This document shows, piece after piece, positions 1-10,824 of a stretch of 64,000 nt of DNA. The stretch lies in contig PUQB01000005.1 in the NCBI GenBank assembly GCA_003024785.1, positions 849,217 to 913,216 of the forward strand. Reading direction: 5' to 3'. The notes beneath the pieces are model-generated. The model worked only from the letters and a program-made list of their open reading frames with translations. It did not search any database and had not been told where the DNA came from. Position 1 is the first letter of the stretch. Each line of letters opens with the position of its first letter. The DNA is from Selaginella tamariscina (taxonomy: Eukaryota; Streptophyta; Lycopodiopsida; Selaginellales; Selaginellaceae). Both the position numbers and the translations under genes were made by a program.

Positions 1-3000
1 TAGGTACCTTAAGGTAGTCAGCCCAATTTACCACGACTCCTTCCAGGCCCTGCAAAGACCTTTCGCAACGCCTAGTGATCCGACTCCTATTCTTCCATAA
101 GCATGAGGACATAGTGTTATGAACTCGGATGCTTCCTCCTTTGCTTGTATGCTCATAGTCCAGTGTTCATGTGGTGGCGGTTATTGAACCTCTTGTTCGA
201 GCATCCCTAGGCAAGGCCGTCCCCTGGTAGTTGGAAGACTATCGCTAGTTCGTCGAACATAATGCGGAAGACTGCACTCCATCCATGCAGAACTGTATTC
301 CCCTACGCCCGGTTTGACTAGCTACTAGTTCCGCTGACTAAAGAAAATTGTCTGGCTTCTAAGCAAGTCCTAGGTCCTCCACTACTCTCCACGGAAGTGT
401 CGAAGAATTCGTCCAATCGCAGCTGTCTCCTGACTCGTCAGACGTCGGTTGCCCGATGAACTTTAGTGCTGGGCGACACCAGTTCCGCTAATCGTTCCTG
501 GCCTCGATGAACACGTGAATCTCTTTGATTACCATCGGCCGATTCCGTCCACCGTGGTCATGGTAGCGGAAGTGTGGACTGTAGACCTTCTTCCCGAGTA
601 TAGGTGGTGGGTAGTCCTTGTGACATCCTCTGAGACTGGCGTGTCTATCCTGCGCTTGATATGCAATATGGAGCCGCCCGACCATCATTGTCTTCGTAGT
701 ACGTGCCTCACACATGCGGTCCAACCTCGTGAACCATGTGATCCTGTGAGTTGGCCACACGTGCGTTTAGAGATCTTGCTTTCGATCGCTTTGTTTTCCC
801 TGTTGTGTTATCTCGTGGTTCGATTGCCCTACCTCGGGATTCCTCGGCCTGTGCTCCATCTGGGTGGCCAGAGTGGTACTATTGACTATCTGTTGTGGTA
901 CTTGTTTGTTATTGTCGACTATGGTTTTTTGATGGTGCCTGGTGGGGCCCATCTTGGCTCTAATTGCAGGGCCTTACCTATTCATCCCTTCCTGCCACTT
1001 CTTCCCCATATTGTCCCTGTGCGTCCCCCTCTAGGATTTTGCTTCCTACTTCTACCAGGGAGGGTCTATGCCGGAGCTTCTCCCCCCCCCCCCCACTTCC
1101 AAGGCTGATCTCTGATCATCCGTGGTAGTGGGTACTTGCTGTTGAGGCCAGGACTGATATAGGGCTGTTGATCCATACTAATAACGGGATTGGGGCGGCT
1201 CTGCTTGATTGGTGCAACCGTTCGACTGGGGTGTGTCCAAATGGGCCCTCCGGAATCGTCCTGGTGGTCAGTGAACCAGTGTTCAATGCTAGATAGTTTC
1301 AGGCTTCGGTTGCTCCCCCTGCGATCCTTGGTTCGTTCATGTTGAGTTGCCTTTGATGATAGGCCTCCTGCCTCGTGCGACCCGATCCAGGGGTCAACCT
1401 GCGGGGGTTGCTGTTGTGCCTTGTTCCATCCTTCGCGCCTACTAGTATTCCAATGCCCTGAATCTCCATGTGGGGGCTTGGGTTTGGCCTATAAGTACGG
1501 ACTTATCGCCCGTCTGGTTCATAATCGTATCTATTGGTGCTCCCATTCGTGTTGCACCTTCGCACCCATGAGCCAGGGTCGACCAAGGAGTAGGTCAAAT
1601 CCCCCTCTAGCGTGCATGTCTAGGACCACAACATTGATCCAAAATTTGACCGTTTGGATCTCGACTTTTACTACCTTCAAGATGCCCTTAGGTGCCTGAA
1701 AGGGAGTAGGCTCCAGAGTTGGCATACGCAACTCCCTGTGGAACTCTGCTGACATGACATGACATTGACTGCTGACCCCCATCTATAATCACCTCGCTAA
1801 TTGTGTGACCCGCTATGCAAACCGGAATGGTTGGTATCGTTTACGTAGTCCACTGTGGTTGCAATGCCTCTTCGTGGGGGCCTTGCTGCTGGTCGTGCCC
1901 GATTCTCCCATTGTGTGGTGGGAATTAGCAGCGTTTCTTGTTCTAACAACATCTGGGACTCTCCCCTTTTGAAGGGGTAGTTTCGCCATCTCCTTACCTT
2001 TCTTAACAATTCTTGGTCTTGGCTGGGCTCCACTGGTCTCGAGACGGTCAATCCTTCAGTTTGCTTCCTTACCCACTGCTTTAATACTGGGGATTTTGTT
2101 GCATGTTTCCTCTTTTCGCACCTTAGCGCTCGGGTGTGGGCCTCCGCAAAGTGTGCACAACACCTCCTTGTGTTCCGGCCGTCTCTCTCTGTCGCCATAC
2201 CTAGGTTGATACGGTTGCCATCGCGGGAACGAGACTTACGATTTCGGTCTCCCGAACGAGACCTCCTATGGGGTTGATTATCCCCCTCCGTCCTGCGGCC
2301 GTAACTCATTTGGCCATCTGCACCCCCTTCGGTCCCCCGCTTTACCATTAGTGCAGCCGCCTGTGGTATCCTTTTTGCTCAGGAGTTCGGCCAGCCAGTA
2401 GCAATCGTCCGTGTTGTGAGACCCGCAGATGTTACATACCCAGCATTTTGTCCCCGGCGTGCAGTGTATCCCATTTGAGCTAGTGTTGTGGATAAGTCTT
2501 CCTTTCATGTGGCCCTCGTTGGGTTTCCCCGCTACAGCTGCATGTCCCCTTGGCTCCCAACCATTTCTCCCTTCTGGCCGGCTTTGGAGCATTAAAGAGG
2601 TTTTCCTCATCCAAGGTGGTGTCTTTGCCCCCTCTGTGTCCGATTTGTCCTGCTCTTCCTTTCTTGGCGTCTTTCAGCTTCCCGCTTCTCAACCTTCTTG
2701 ACGTACCGAAGTAGTTTGTGAAACGTCCAGTCGTCATCTAAGCCGATCCACTTGCGGATCTCCGGCCACAGTCCCTTTTTCTTAGTCAGGTCAACTGGGG
2801 CGTCTCTTAGCTGGGCAATGTACCCCAGCATGTGGATCGTATATTCGTCGACTGACTCTCTTGCTTTCTGTTTCAAGCTTGTTAGCTTGTGGATCACTCC
2901 TCTTTTCCTCCCGGAAGGTATCCAGAAACTAGTTTAGGGTTTAGGTTTCTCCCCTCGTGTGGTTCCCAGCGAGCTCCTTCGTTTGCCTCGTGGAATCGCA

Positions 3001-4639
3001 TCCACCAAGCGTGTGCCTTCTTGTCCAGAGTGCATGTGAAGGCACTCAGCTTCTTGTGATTGTCAATTACACTCCGAAGTTCGCACACATGTTCGAACTT
3101 GTGTACGTGTTGGTTTGTGTCTTCCCCCTTCACTCCACGAAACGCAGGTAAGGGCACTATTATGGTGCTCTCCTGCATCCGATTGAGTGCATGGGCTAGT
3201 AAGTAACTGGGTCGGTTCCCATGGTGTCCCGTTGCGCCTGAGAAGTGCTTTGATCCGGACCCTCCGCTTCAAACATGGTGTAGTCCATGTCCAGGTATTT
3301 TGCGGGTACCTTTCTCCTTCCTCACGGCCCTGCCTCCCATTGAGGGTGGGTGAGAGGACGGGCTCCCTCGGCTATCCCTCGAGGGCCCCCTTCATGGGAC
3401 CAACCTGACGGCTGGTGGTGCAGCTTACCTCGACTGGACGGTATTCCTTCATTAGTGAGTGGTTTTGTAGGACCGTGCGCGGAATCCCCCCACGATGTCT
3501 AGACCATTGTGATCGATGGGGCGATTCCCTCCTCACCCTAAGACGATATCTCCTCGTCTGGTGATGTTTGCGGCTCTGCTGTGTGCCCTGGCGGATTTCC
3601 CTCGTAGGGGTGCGATATTGGTTGCTCGGGCGAATCTTTCCTGCCCTTGGACAAATTCCTCTCGTCCCTTGTCCAGAGTGACCACTATGCAGCCCTCTTT
3701 CTGGTACCTCCTCCCAGTCCATCAGCTCGTCGACGCTAGTCGCCTTTGGTAGGTGGTCGTCCCATGTGTACCCCAGCCTTCTGAAGCCGTGGGTTATCAT
3801 CCTGGTAACCACCCTTGCATGCTTCATCGTCTGATCAGTTGAACTCCTAGTGCAGAGGTTGCCTTATTGGCAATCAATGCCCCCTACGGGGCCTTCTGGA
3901 TGAGGCTCTTCCTCCCCTCTTTCTGGGCAGCCACGGGCCCCCGCATCACCCTGGTGGTGACGATGGGCCTGGGTTTCCTACCTTACATCTGTCGTGGCGC
4001 TGGCCAAGCTGGACTTCCGGCTCATGTCCCCATCGCTATCCATGTTGCTTTTGCCCCCTTGAGATTCCTGCCTCTGTTGCAGGCCTGCCCTTTCCTGGGG
4101 TTGTCCTGTGCGAGGTTTCCTCCTTCAAGGGTACTCATCGAACACGGGTTTTGCTCTTTTGGTATGGGAGCTCATCGTGGCCATCACTTTCGCCTACGTC
4201 AAGAGGTGGAGGGCTTTCATTGTCCTATCATCCATCCCATTTTGCATCATAGGTTATTGTCGAGCGAAGTCGCCCGTCCGAGTGTTGTTCATACCTGCAT
4301 GTTGCCGTACCTGGACTGACGTCCGGACATGTTGCAGTTCCTTCATATCCTTCTTTGTCATCGGCAGCGTGCGACCGCCTCTGCCGGGTCTACCGCTACT
4401 CGGAGATTTGGCCATGTGATAGGTGAGGTGAGGCAGGGGCTGATTGCGACAATCAAGGTGCCTCGCTGCCTTCCATCAACCTCCCTTGGCCAGCCCGTTG
4501 CATCCTCCTAGCCAGCTGTTGCTCGTTAATCTCTATTTATTTGAACGAGCTAATCCCGGCTCTCCTTTGGGCCGCAACTTTGCTTGCTACAGTGAACTGC
4601 ATCCGTGTGTACTATCTATCCCATTGTGGTTGCCACAAA
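1..4639 (-). mobile_element. Ty3/Gypsy family 1, internal region (partial, minus strand)
   Basis: The stretch is the internal part of a family-1 LTR retrotransposon read on the minus strand, entering from the left window edge. It is colinear with 20,455-25,401, which has the same order of leader, gag, protease and an unassigned tract. Its 5' LTR follows at 4,640-5,128. Gag and protease remnants lie at 1,531-3,178. I see no reverse transcriptase or integrase motifs in it, so it resembles the gag-bearing, polymerase-lacking copy at 18,458-25,743. A 13-base C run near 1,080-1,095 and many frame breaks show decay. Long plus-strand open frames here are antisense shadows. Confidence 0.75.
1531..3178 (-). 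pseudogene. Decayed gag-protease of Gypsy family 1
   Basis: Reading on the minus strand from 3,178, the frames give a capsid-like section (LDKKAHAWWMRFHEANEGA, then a helical segment with KARESVDEYTIHMLGYIAQL), a basic RREAERRQERK tail, a zinc knuckle of form C-x2-C-x5-H-x4-C (CWVCNICGSHNTDDC), and then, near 1,531-1,782, a protease-like end with FDLLLGRPWL. These pieces lie in at least four shifted frames, so no intact polyprotein remains. The H-N-T-D-D-C knuckle resembles gag of plant Tat/Athila-like Gypsy elements (family knowledge); lineage assignment is tentative. Gag would package element RNA; protease would mature the polyprotein. Confidence 0.7.
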
Positions 4640-5128
4640 TGGTCATCGGGGACTCCACATGCCAAAGTGGTGCTTCTCAGGAAGCTTCAGTGGTCGCCAG
4701 GATGTTATGGAGAGCATCCAACTTCGGGGATCCGAACTAGCAAGCTGGCCTTACCTTGGAAGTGGTGGAAGGTGTTGGATAGCCTCTACTCGGATGCCGC
4801 GAGGGTCCGAGTACAGGGTAGGGGAGTTATACTATGGTGGTTGACAGAGAGCGTTGCTTAGCCTAGGAGTGGGACAAGCGGGGAATCCCCGCTTGCAAGG
4901 TGAATAGAAGGAATATGGATATATTATAGTGCCTATATGAGTACAAACTATCTTCGATAAAGGAGCAAGATACAAGACGCAGACTTGACTCTAAAAAGAC
5001 CTTGATCGACTACCAACCTTCCTGCTTATATAGTGGGTTACCTAGAGCTAGACCCTAGGTACAGGTGGCACCTTCCTACTGGTCTGCTGCTTGTGATAGA
5101 GTCCTGTCTGTCACATTTATGTGCCTCT
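4640..5128 (-). repeat. 5' LTR of Gypsy family 1, truncated by a family-2 LTR
   Basis: On the plus strand the repeat begins TGGTCATCGGGGACTCC, the antisense of the family-1 LTR end, and runs colinear with the LTRs at 18,458-19,021 and 31,774-32,348. The neighbouring internal bases (TTTGTGGCAACC in sense) form a possible primer-binding site. The distal 80-90 bp (ending TGACA in the intact copies) are missing because the family-2 LTR begins at 5,129 inside this LTR. Nested insertion is therefore the simplest reading. Confidence 0.75.
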
Positions 5129-5684
5129 TGTCAAGCCACGATCCAGGAACCAGGAAGAAAGTAGGATTCCAAGAACAAGAAGGCTTGACTCAGGAACAGG
5201 ACAGGGGGCAGGACATGAACTAGGAACTCAGGAGCAAGATCAGGCGCAAGACAGGATCCAGGAACAAACAGGAACAGGATAGGATCCGGGAGCCAGACAG
5301 GAAGGCGCAGGACAGGATCCATGAACAAGACCAGGAGCAGGACAGGATCCAGGAGCGAGACAAGGAGAGAGCAAGAAGCAAGGAACAAGACAAGAACAAG
5401 ACAAGATCGTAGTAAGACTGGTGTTGATAGTAACTGATTGTACAACAATTAGTTCGGAGCTTTTATGCTCACAACTCCAAGAGCTAATCTAGGCATGAGT
5501 GCTAAAAGTGGCTGCATGCATGCAGAGGCTAAGATGAGTCATGTCCCTTATCCTCTAGGCATATCCTGTGGTATATCCTGTAGGAATATCCTGCGACCGT
5601 ATCATGTATCCGGAATCCCTATAGGAATATCCTACAACCCATATCCTGTATCCGAAATCCTGCATCCTGTATTGGGTCGTGATA
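5129..5684 (-). repeat. 3' LTR of chromodomain Gypsy family 2
   Basis: The repeat starts TGTCAAGCCACGATCC and ends GGGTCGTGATA; the other two copies end in GTGACA/ATGACA, so the terminal CA is mutated here. The first half is purine-rich and internally repetitive (variants of AGGAACAGGACAGG). The last 150 bp are variants of ATATCCTGTATCCGGAATCC. Copies at 26,953-27,582 and 29,996-30,578 share ends and layout. The adjoining internal bases on the minus strand (TTTAGGGAGGAGGTGC) look like the polypurine tract, which makes this the 3' LTR of the minus-strand element to its right. Confidence 0.85.
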
Positions 5685-7977
5685 GCACCTCCTCCCTAAA
5701 GACGAATTCCACGAGTCTTGGGACTTGGTTTAGCAGGATAATGTCAATGGAAGGTAGCAACTTTGGAAGAAGCATGGAGTAAGTTGGATGCAGGTTCCCA
5801 AGTGCGATCCGTAGGCAAATAACTTTTCTAATCCACCAAGTATTGGAGTTGGCTGCAACTTCATACTTAGGTTCAATGTTAATGACCACATGAGGGGGAG
5901 GAGAAGAAGCACGACCGGGAAGAGAAGAAGGATGATACGGCTCCAACAAGGAGGTGTGAAACACAGGATGAAGTTTCACCGTAGATGGTAAGTCGAGTCG
6001 GAAGGCTACAGGATTGACCTCCGCCACAATCTTGTAAGGGCCTAATCGTTGAAAATCCAACTTAGAAGTGTGAATATGTCAATGAAGAAGCCACACGAGA
6101 TCACCAATCTTGTATGCAAGTGCCGGCTGACAGTGAGCATCAGCATGATGTTTGTATTGTTCCTGTGCCTGCTGAAAATGAACCCGAAGATCATCTTGTA
6201 CCTGACGAAGATGCTGGAGACAATCATGTATTGCAGGAGCGGAAGAAGGAGAAGCGGAGGAGCAAAGTCAAAACGTGGAATGGTGGCTTATAAGAGCAAA
6301 GAAAGGTGTCTGTCCTGTAGATGCGTGAACGAGTTGTTGTAGGCAAACTCCGCCATTGAAAGAAGGTCCAACCAATTGTCCTGCTGGTAACTGATGAAGC
6401 AACGAAGATATTGTTCCAAGGTCTGAATTGTGCGTTCGGACTGCCCATTAGTTTGCGAATGATATCCTGAAGAAAGATCCGCTTTAACCTGTAGACTCTG
6501 AAGAAGCTCTCGCCAAAACTTGGACATGAATTGTGGACCTCGATCAACAATGCTCTAAGGAAGACCATGATGTCGGAACACTTCACGGATCACCAACCAA
6601 CAGTTGTCTGACATGTAGCTGTCTTGTTGCAGGGTAAGAAATGAGCCTGCTTAGTGAAACGGTCAACCACACAAGAACTGCATCGAATCCACGAGAAGGA
6701 GGAAAATCTGTGAGGAAATCCATAGAAATGGATCTCCAAGGAGTAGAAGGAACAGGAAGAGGATGAAGAAGACCAAAGGGTGCATGATGAGGCATCTTCG
6801 ACCTGTTACAAGTGTCACAACTTTGTACAAAACCTTTCCATAAAACCTCACAACCCAGGCCACCAATAGTTGTGAGTCACCAACTCCACTGTCTTGGCCA
6901 CACCAAAATGTCCTGTAGCTGGGGTCATGACAATCTTGTACACACGAGTCTTGGACATACCAACAGGAACATACAGGAGACCTTCCTGGTATAGGAGTCC
7001 ATCTTGTATGACGAACAACTTGTAGTCTGAACAGGAACTGGAGGAAGAGGAACTTGCAATGTTAGGATGAATGTGTGAGAACACATTCTTTGCCAAGTCG
7101 TTGTAGCCAACTGCGAATGGATGGTTCTGTAGGAGTGTTGAATTTGCTGGAGCCTGATGACCCTGTAGTGCCGCAAGCCGGAAACAATTAGGACCCAACA
7201 AACACTTGTCTTTGACAGTCAAATGTAGGATCGCCCGGGATCGGTGCAAGGTAAGAGCGCCTAGACAATGCGTCCGCCTTGCCATTCCGAAAACCGGCAT
7301 GTAGATGATGACGAAATCAAACATGATAGGAACTCCGCCCACCTAGCCTGTCGCCGACTGAGAACTTGAGCCGTTTAGAAATATTCCAGGTTCTTGTGAT
7401 CCGTAAGAACTTGTACAGGATGTGCAGCACCTTCCAGGAAATGCCGCCACTCCTCGAACGAATCCACAATGGCCTTAAGTTCCTTGTCATGAATCTTGTA
7501 ATTGATCTCCGCCGAAAGGAACTTACGAGCGTGAAAAGCTACAGGATGAAGCAACTTGTCTTTTCCAACTTGTGATAGGACGGATCCTATTGCAAAATCC
7601 GAGGCATCTGCTTTAACGAAAAAAGGACGAGAAGGGTCAAGATGTGCTAAAATTAGAGCTGTTGTGAAGGCGTCCTTGAGTGTTGTGAATGCATATTCCA
7701 CCTTGTCGGACCAAGAGAAAACCCTATGCGTTTGGTGAGTTCCGTGAGTGGAAGTACACGCTTGGAGAAGTCTTGTATGAACCGCCTGTAGAATTTGCAA
7801 AGCCAAGGAAACATTGTACATCTCGTACAGACTTGGGCCTCTCCCACTCCATGATGGTCTTCACCTTGTGCATGTCCATGGAAACGCCAACATGAGAGAT
7901 GATGTAGCCCAAGAACTCCACAGAATCCCTGTCGAAAAAAAACACTTCTCCAACTTTTGCATACAGGCCATGTTGGC
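5685..7977 (-). pseudogene. Gypsy family 2 pol remnant (RT end, RNase H, integrase, chromodomain)
   Basis: Minus-strand order from 7,977: RT connection region (VEFLGYIISHVGVSMD); RNase H near 7,821-7,375 ([27 protein letters not shown]); integrase zinc region (TGHFGVAKTVELVTHNYWWPGL spread, near 6,850-7,000); integrase core (SISMDFLTDFPPSRGFDAVL, then SSGYHSQTNGQSERTIQTLE, with the conserved E); the integrase C-terminal GPYKIVAEVNPVAFRLDLP; and a chromodomain tail ending DRTWEPASNLLHASSK near 5,750-5,830. Frames are broken repeatedly and the chromodomain centre is shortened. The chromodomain places it among chromoviruses (family knowledge). The 5' half (gag, protease, RT fingers and palm) is absent: sequence similarity stops at about 7,977 where element A begins. 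Confidence 0.9.
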
Positions 7978-9860
7978 AAAATCGTACACATTGCATTATT
8001 AGTACATATATACATACACACATACACTTATATATTACATGTGTAAATTCAATGTGTTACTACACACAGACTGAGTACATTAAATTATTATGCGCTTGAA
8101 CATGATGTTTTTTAATAAAGAAGCAACATATCTCTCTAGTTTGATTTAGGGTTTAAACCCAATGCAAGTATTTTATTATAAAATTTTATATGGTACATAA
8201 TATATATATATTAGTATAAATCTTTATTCTAATATAAATTAAATGCATGCACATTTTTTAATTATTTACTCTAAACACTAAACATATGTAAGTCCTAGTG
8301 TAGAGTGTGTGTAACTATAAATATTTGGTTTTAGTTTTAACTCTATATCATAAATACAAAGCTAGATGCTTTATCTATATCGTGATCCATTCATCGGCTT
8401 GTGCATGTGTGTACATATGTGTCTCTGTAAGTACTTCTAATGCGTGTGCACGTGTATATATAAATTTCTGATTATGTTTATATATGTGTACAAAACAACA
8501 TCAAATAATTAAGAAAATATTAATTAAACACACTATGAACATATTTAAATTATACATTATAATATATGATTTTATCTAATATATAGCCTTATATATTTAA
8601 TAATAATATATTAATTTAATATTGATAATAAGGTTTAACATTGAAATATTTTTAAAATATAAGAAATTAATTTAGAAAATTCCATTAATATATACAAATG
8701 TGATCAAGTACTAAAATAATTAACTAAATCAATTTTGATAATCATGTTTAATATTGGAATATTCTTGGAATAATAAGAAAATAATAAAGAATATCCCATT
8801 AATATAAAGAAGATTAATCACTCAAGTAATTAAGAAAATGATATTAATAAACACACTATGAACATATTTTAAATTATACATAATAATATATCATTTTATC
8901 TAATATATAGCCATATATAGTTTTAATAATATATATTAATTTAATATTGATAATAAGGTTTAACATTGGAATATTCTTGAAATAATAAGAAATTAATTGA
9001 GAAAATCCCATTAATATATACAAATGTAGAATAATTACTGAAATAATTAAGAATAAGACTAATTTAATTATGATAATCAGGTTTAATATTGGAATATTCT
9101 TTGAATATTAAGAAAATAATAAAGAATATCCCATTAATAGTAGGAAATGTAAATTAATTACTTGAGTAATTAAGAAAATAATATTAATAAACAAACTATG
9201 AATATATTTTAAATGATACATAATAATATATCAATTTATTTATTGTATAAGTATATATATATATATATATAATATAAACTTAATAATATATACTTAAATA
9301 TTAAGAATGTAAAAAATTACTAAAATTTCGTAATATTAAACAGCTTGAATCACTTAAATCACATTAAATGCAATTTTATTAAATTCATTGGAATTGGAGA
9401 GTATATATGTCAAAGTGTCGGTTATATGTCAACTCATATTAAATTTTATTTTTTGTTTTTTCAAAAAATTTTAAATTTCTGACATAAGTATTGTTGGTTT
9501 GACATGTAAATTTGAAAATGCATTTAATTTCCTATTCAAATTCAGATCTGGTTCTTTCTTTGGCAAGGGTTTCTTTATTTTTGTAATTTTCACTCTTCAG
9601 ATCTTCTTTTTTCTTGATAGTGATCACCTCAGGAGCAACATTAAATTGGGTGCTATTGTTTATAGGAAAGCACGACGCCTTCAGTGCTATTTACAAGTAT
9701 TATAAACAAATTTAAATATACTTATAAAGATTCACTCTCTTACATTCTCTCTTAAAATTAGAATTTAAGGGTTTAGGAATGCATTAGGATTACATTATAT
9801 TCTGTTAGGGATTTATCTGTTTAAACATCCTTCTACTTAATATTCTCGGTTAACCAAGGC
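7978..9860. other. AT-rich 5' region of copy A, no coding potential
   Basis: Very AT-rich DNA with local near-repeats. A segment of about 300 bp (AATATTGATAATAAGGTTTAACATTGG and neighbours) recurs at about 8,620, 8,730, 8,940 and 9,070. The same DNA occurs inverted at about 40,850-42,030, so it travels with the element. I see no gene in it. One short open frame (9,499-9,705) is not conserved as protein and is ignored. Confidence 0.7.
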
Positions 9861-10625
9861 GACGGAATTAATCCGGCCATTTCTTTTTCGCCTCTTAGAA
9901 GAGGTGACGGGATTAATCCCGCCACCATCTCTTTGATAACCATAGCAAAATTAGTCCGAGCAATGCTTCTTTGCCTTTGAAAAAGAGTGGCAAAAGATTA
10001 ATCCCGCCGATGAACTCTCTCAATTAAAGAATTACCTGAATTTATTAAAAAGAGTTGTTGGCGGGATTAATCCCGCCAACAATTTTAAGAGGCAGAGAAG
10101 GGGTGGCAAGATTAATCTCACCACCACTTCCCTGTTTTAAATATTTGTGGGCAGGATTTATCCCGCTGATCAGTTTCAGACGCAAAAAGCATTAGCGGGA
10201 TTAATCTGCCACCCCTTTAGATCTCTTTGAAATTATAGCTTCGAAAAGAGTTGTGGGCATGATTAATCCGCCACCTATTCCCCGTCGTGAAGTTATGAGT
10301 GGGATTAATCGTGCCTGATTCTTCCTCGTGGAAGGGTGTTGCGGCGGGATTAATCCCGCCGCCTCTTCCTCGTCGAGAGGGAGTTGCGGCGGGATTAATC
10401 CGCCGCTTCTTCCTTGTTGAAAGGAGTCGCGACGGGATTAATCCCGCCGCTTCTCTTCGACGAGGAAGATCGGGCGGGATTAATCCCGCCGATTCTTCTC
10501 CGGAGGGAATCGGCGGCGGGATTAATCCCGCCGACTCTTCCAAGGGGTAAGTCGCCGGGATTAATCCCGCCACCGTTCCTCGTGAAGGGAGTTGGGGGGA
10601 TTAATCCCCCATCAGTTGTATTAAT
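9860..10625. repeat. Array of the 18-bp palindrome GGCGGGATTAATCCCGCC, copy A
   Basis: About 16 units, each centred on GGGATTAATCCC, many with perfect dyad symmetry of 18-28 bp. Centres read from the sequence include about 10,068, 10,113, 10,158, 10,202, 10,264, 10,306, 10,351, 10,396, 10,439, 10,481, 10,523, 10,562 and 10,602: spacing 39-45 bp with one 62-bp step. Spacers are not identical, but several are themselves inverted repeats (for example GCCGATTC ... GAATCGGC near 10,490-10,515). The array lies about 200 bp upstream of the first coding segment. It could be a protein-binding array (transposase or host factor). TAATCC/GGATTA is the core bound by K50-type homeodomains, but no binder can be named here. 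Confidence 0.9.
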
Positions 10626-10824
10626 CAAGCATGAGATATTATCTTATACATAATTATGTATTATTGCACATGCATATTATTAAGCAACCGCAGTTCAGAT
10701 TTCTTAGAAATATTGCATAAACAGATATCATAAATAACACAATTATTCAGGACAATATGTTTAATACTGGAGATAAAAGTCTTCTTCGAACAACGAGATA
10801 GTTGGCACTGGAACTGTGGAAGTT

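Noticed and set aside
515..1108. 197-codon plus-strand open frame
   Set aside because: It runs antisense to family-1 Gypsy DNA, ends in a poly-C run, and its counterpart at 20,979-21,698 diverges as protein, so it is a shadow.
5131..5448. Leucine/serine-rich minus-strand frame resembling a signal or membrane peptide
   Set aside because: It translates the purine-rich repeats of the family-2 LTR; the same occurs at 26,955-27,310 and 29,831-30,353.
9860..10625. CRISPR-like array (short repeats with spacers of regular length)
   Set aside because: The repeat is a variable palindrome, spacers resemble each other and are symmetric, the genome is clearly plant nuclear, and no cas-type gene is present.
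10217..10653. Gly-Ile-Asn-Pro repeat proteins on both strands of the palindrome array
   Set aside because: GGGATTAATCCC reads as GLIP/GINP in several frames on either strand; this follows from the repeat, not from coding.
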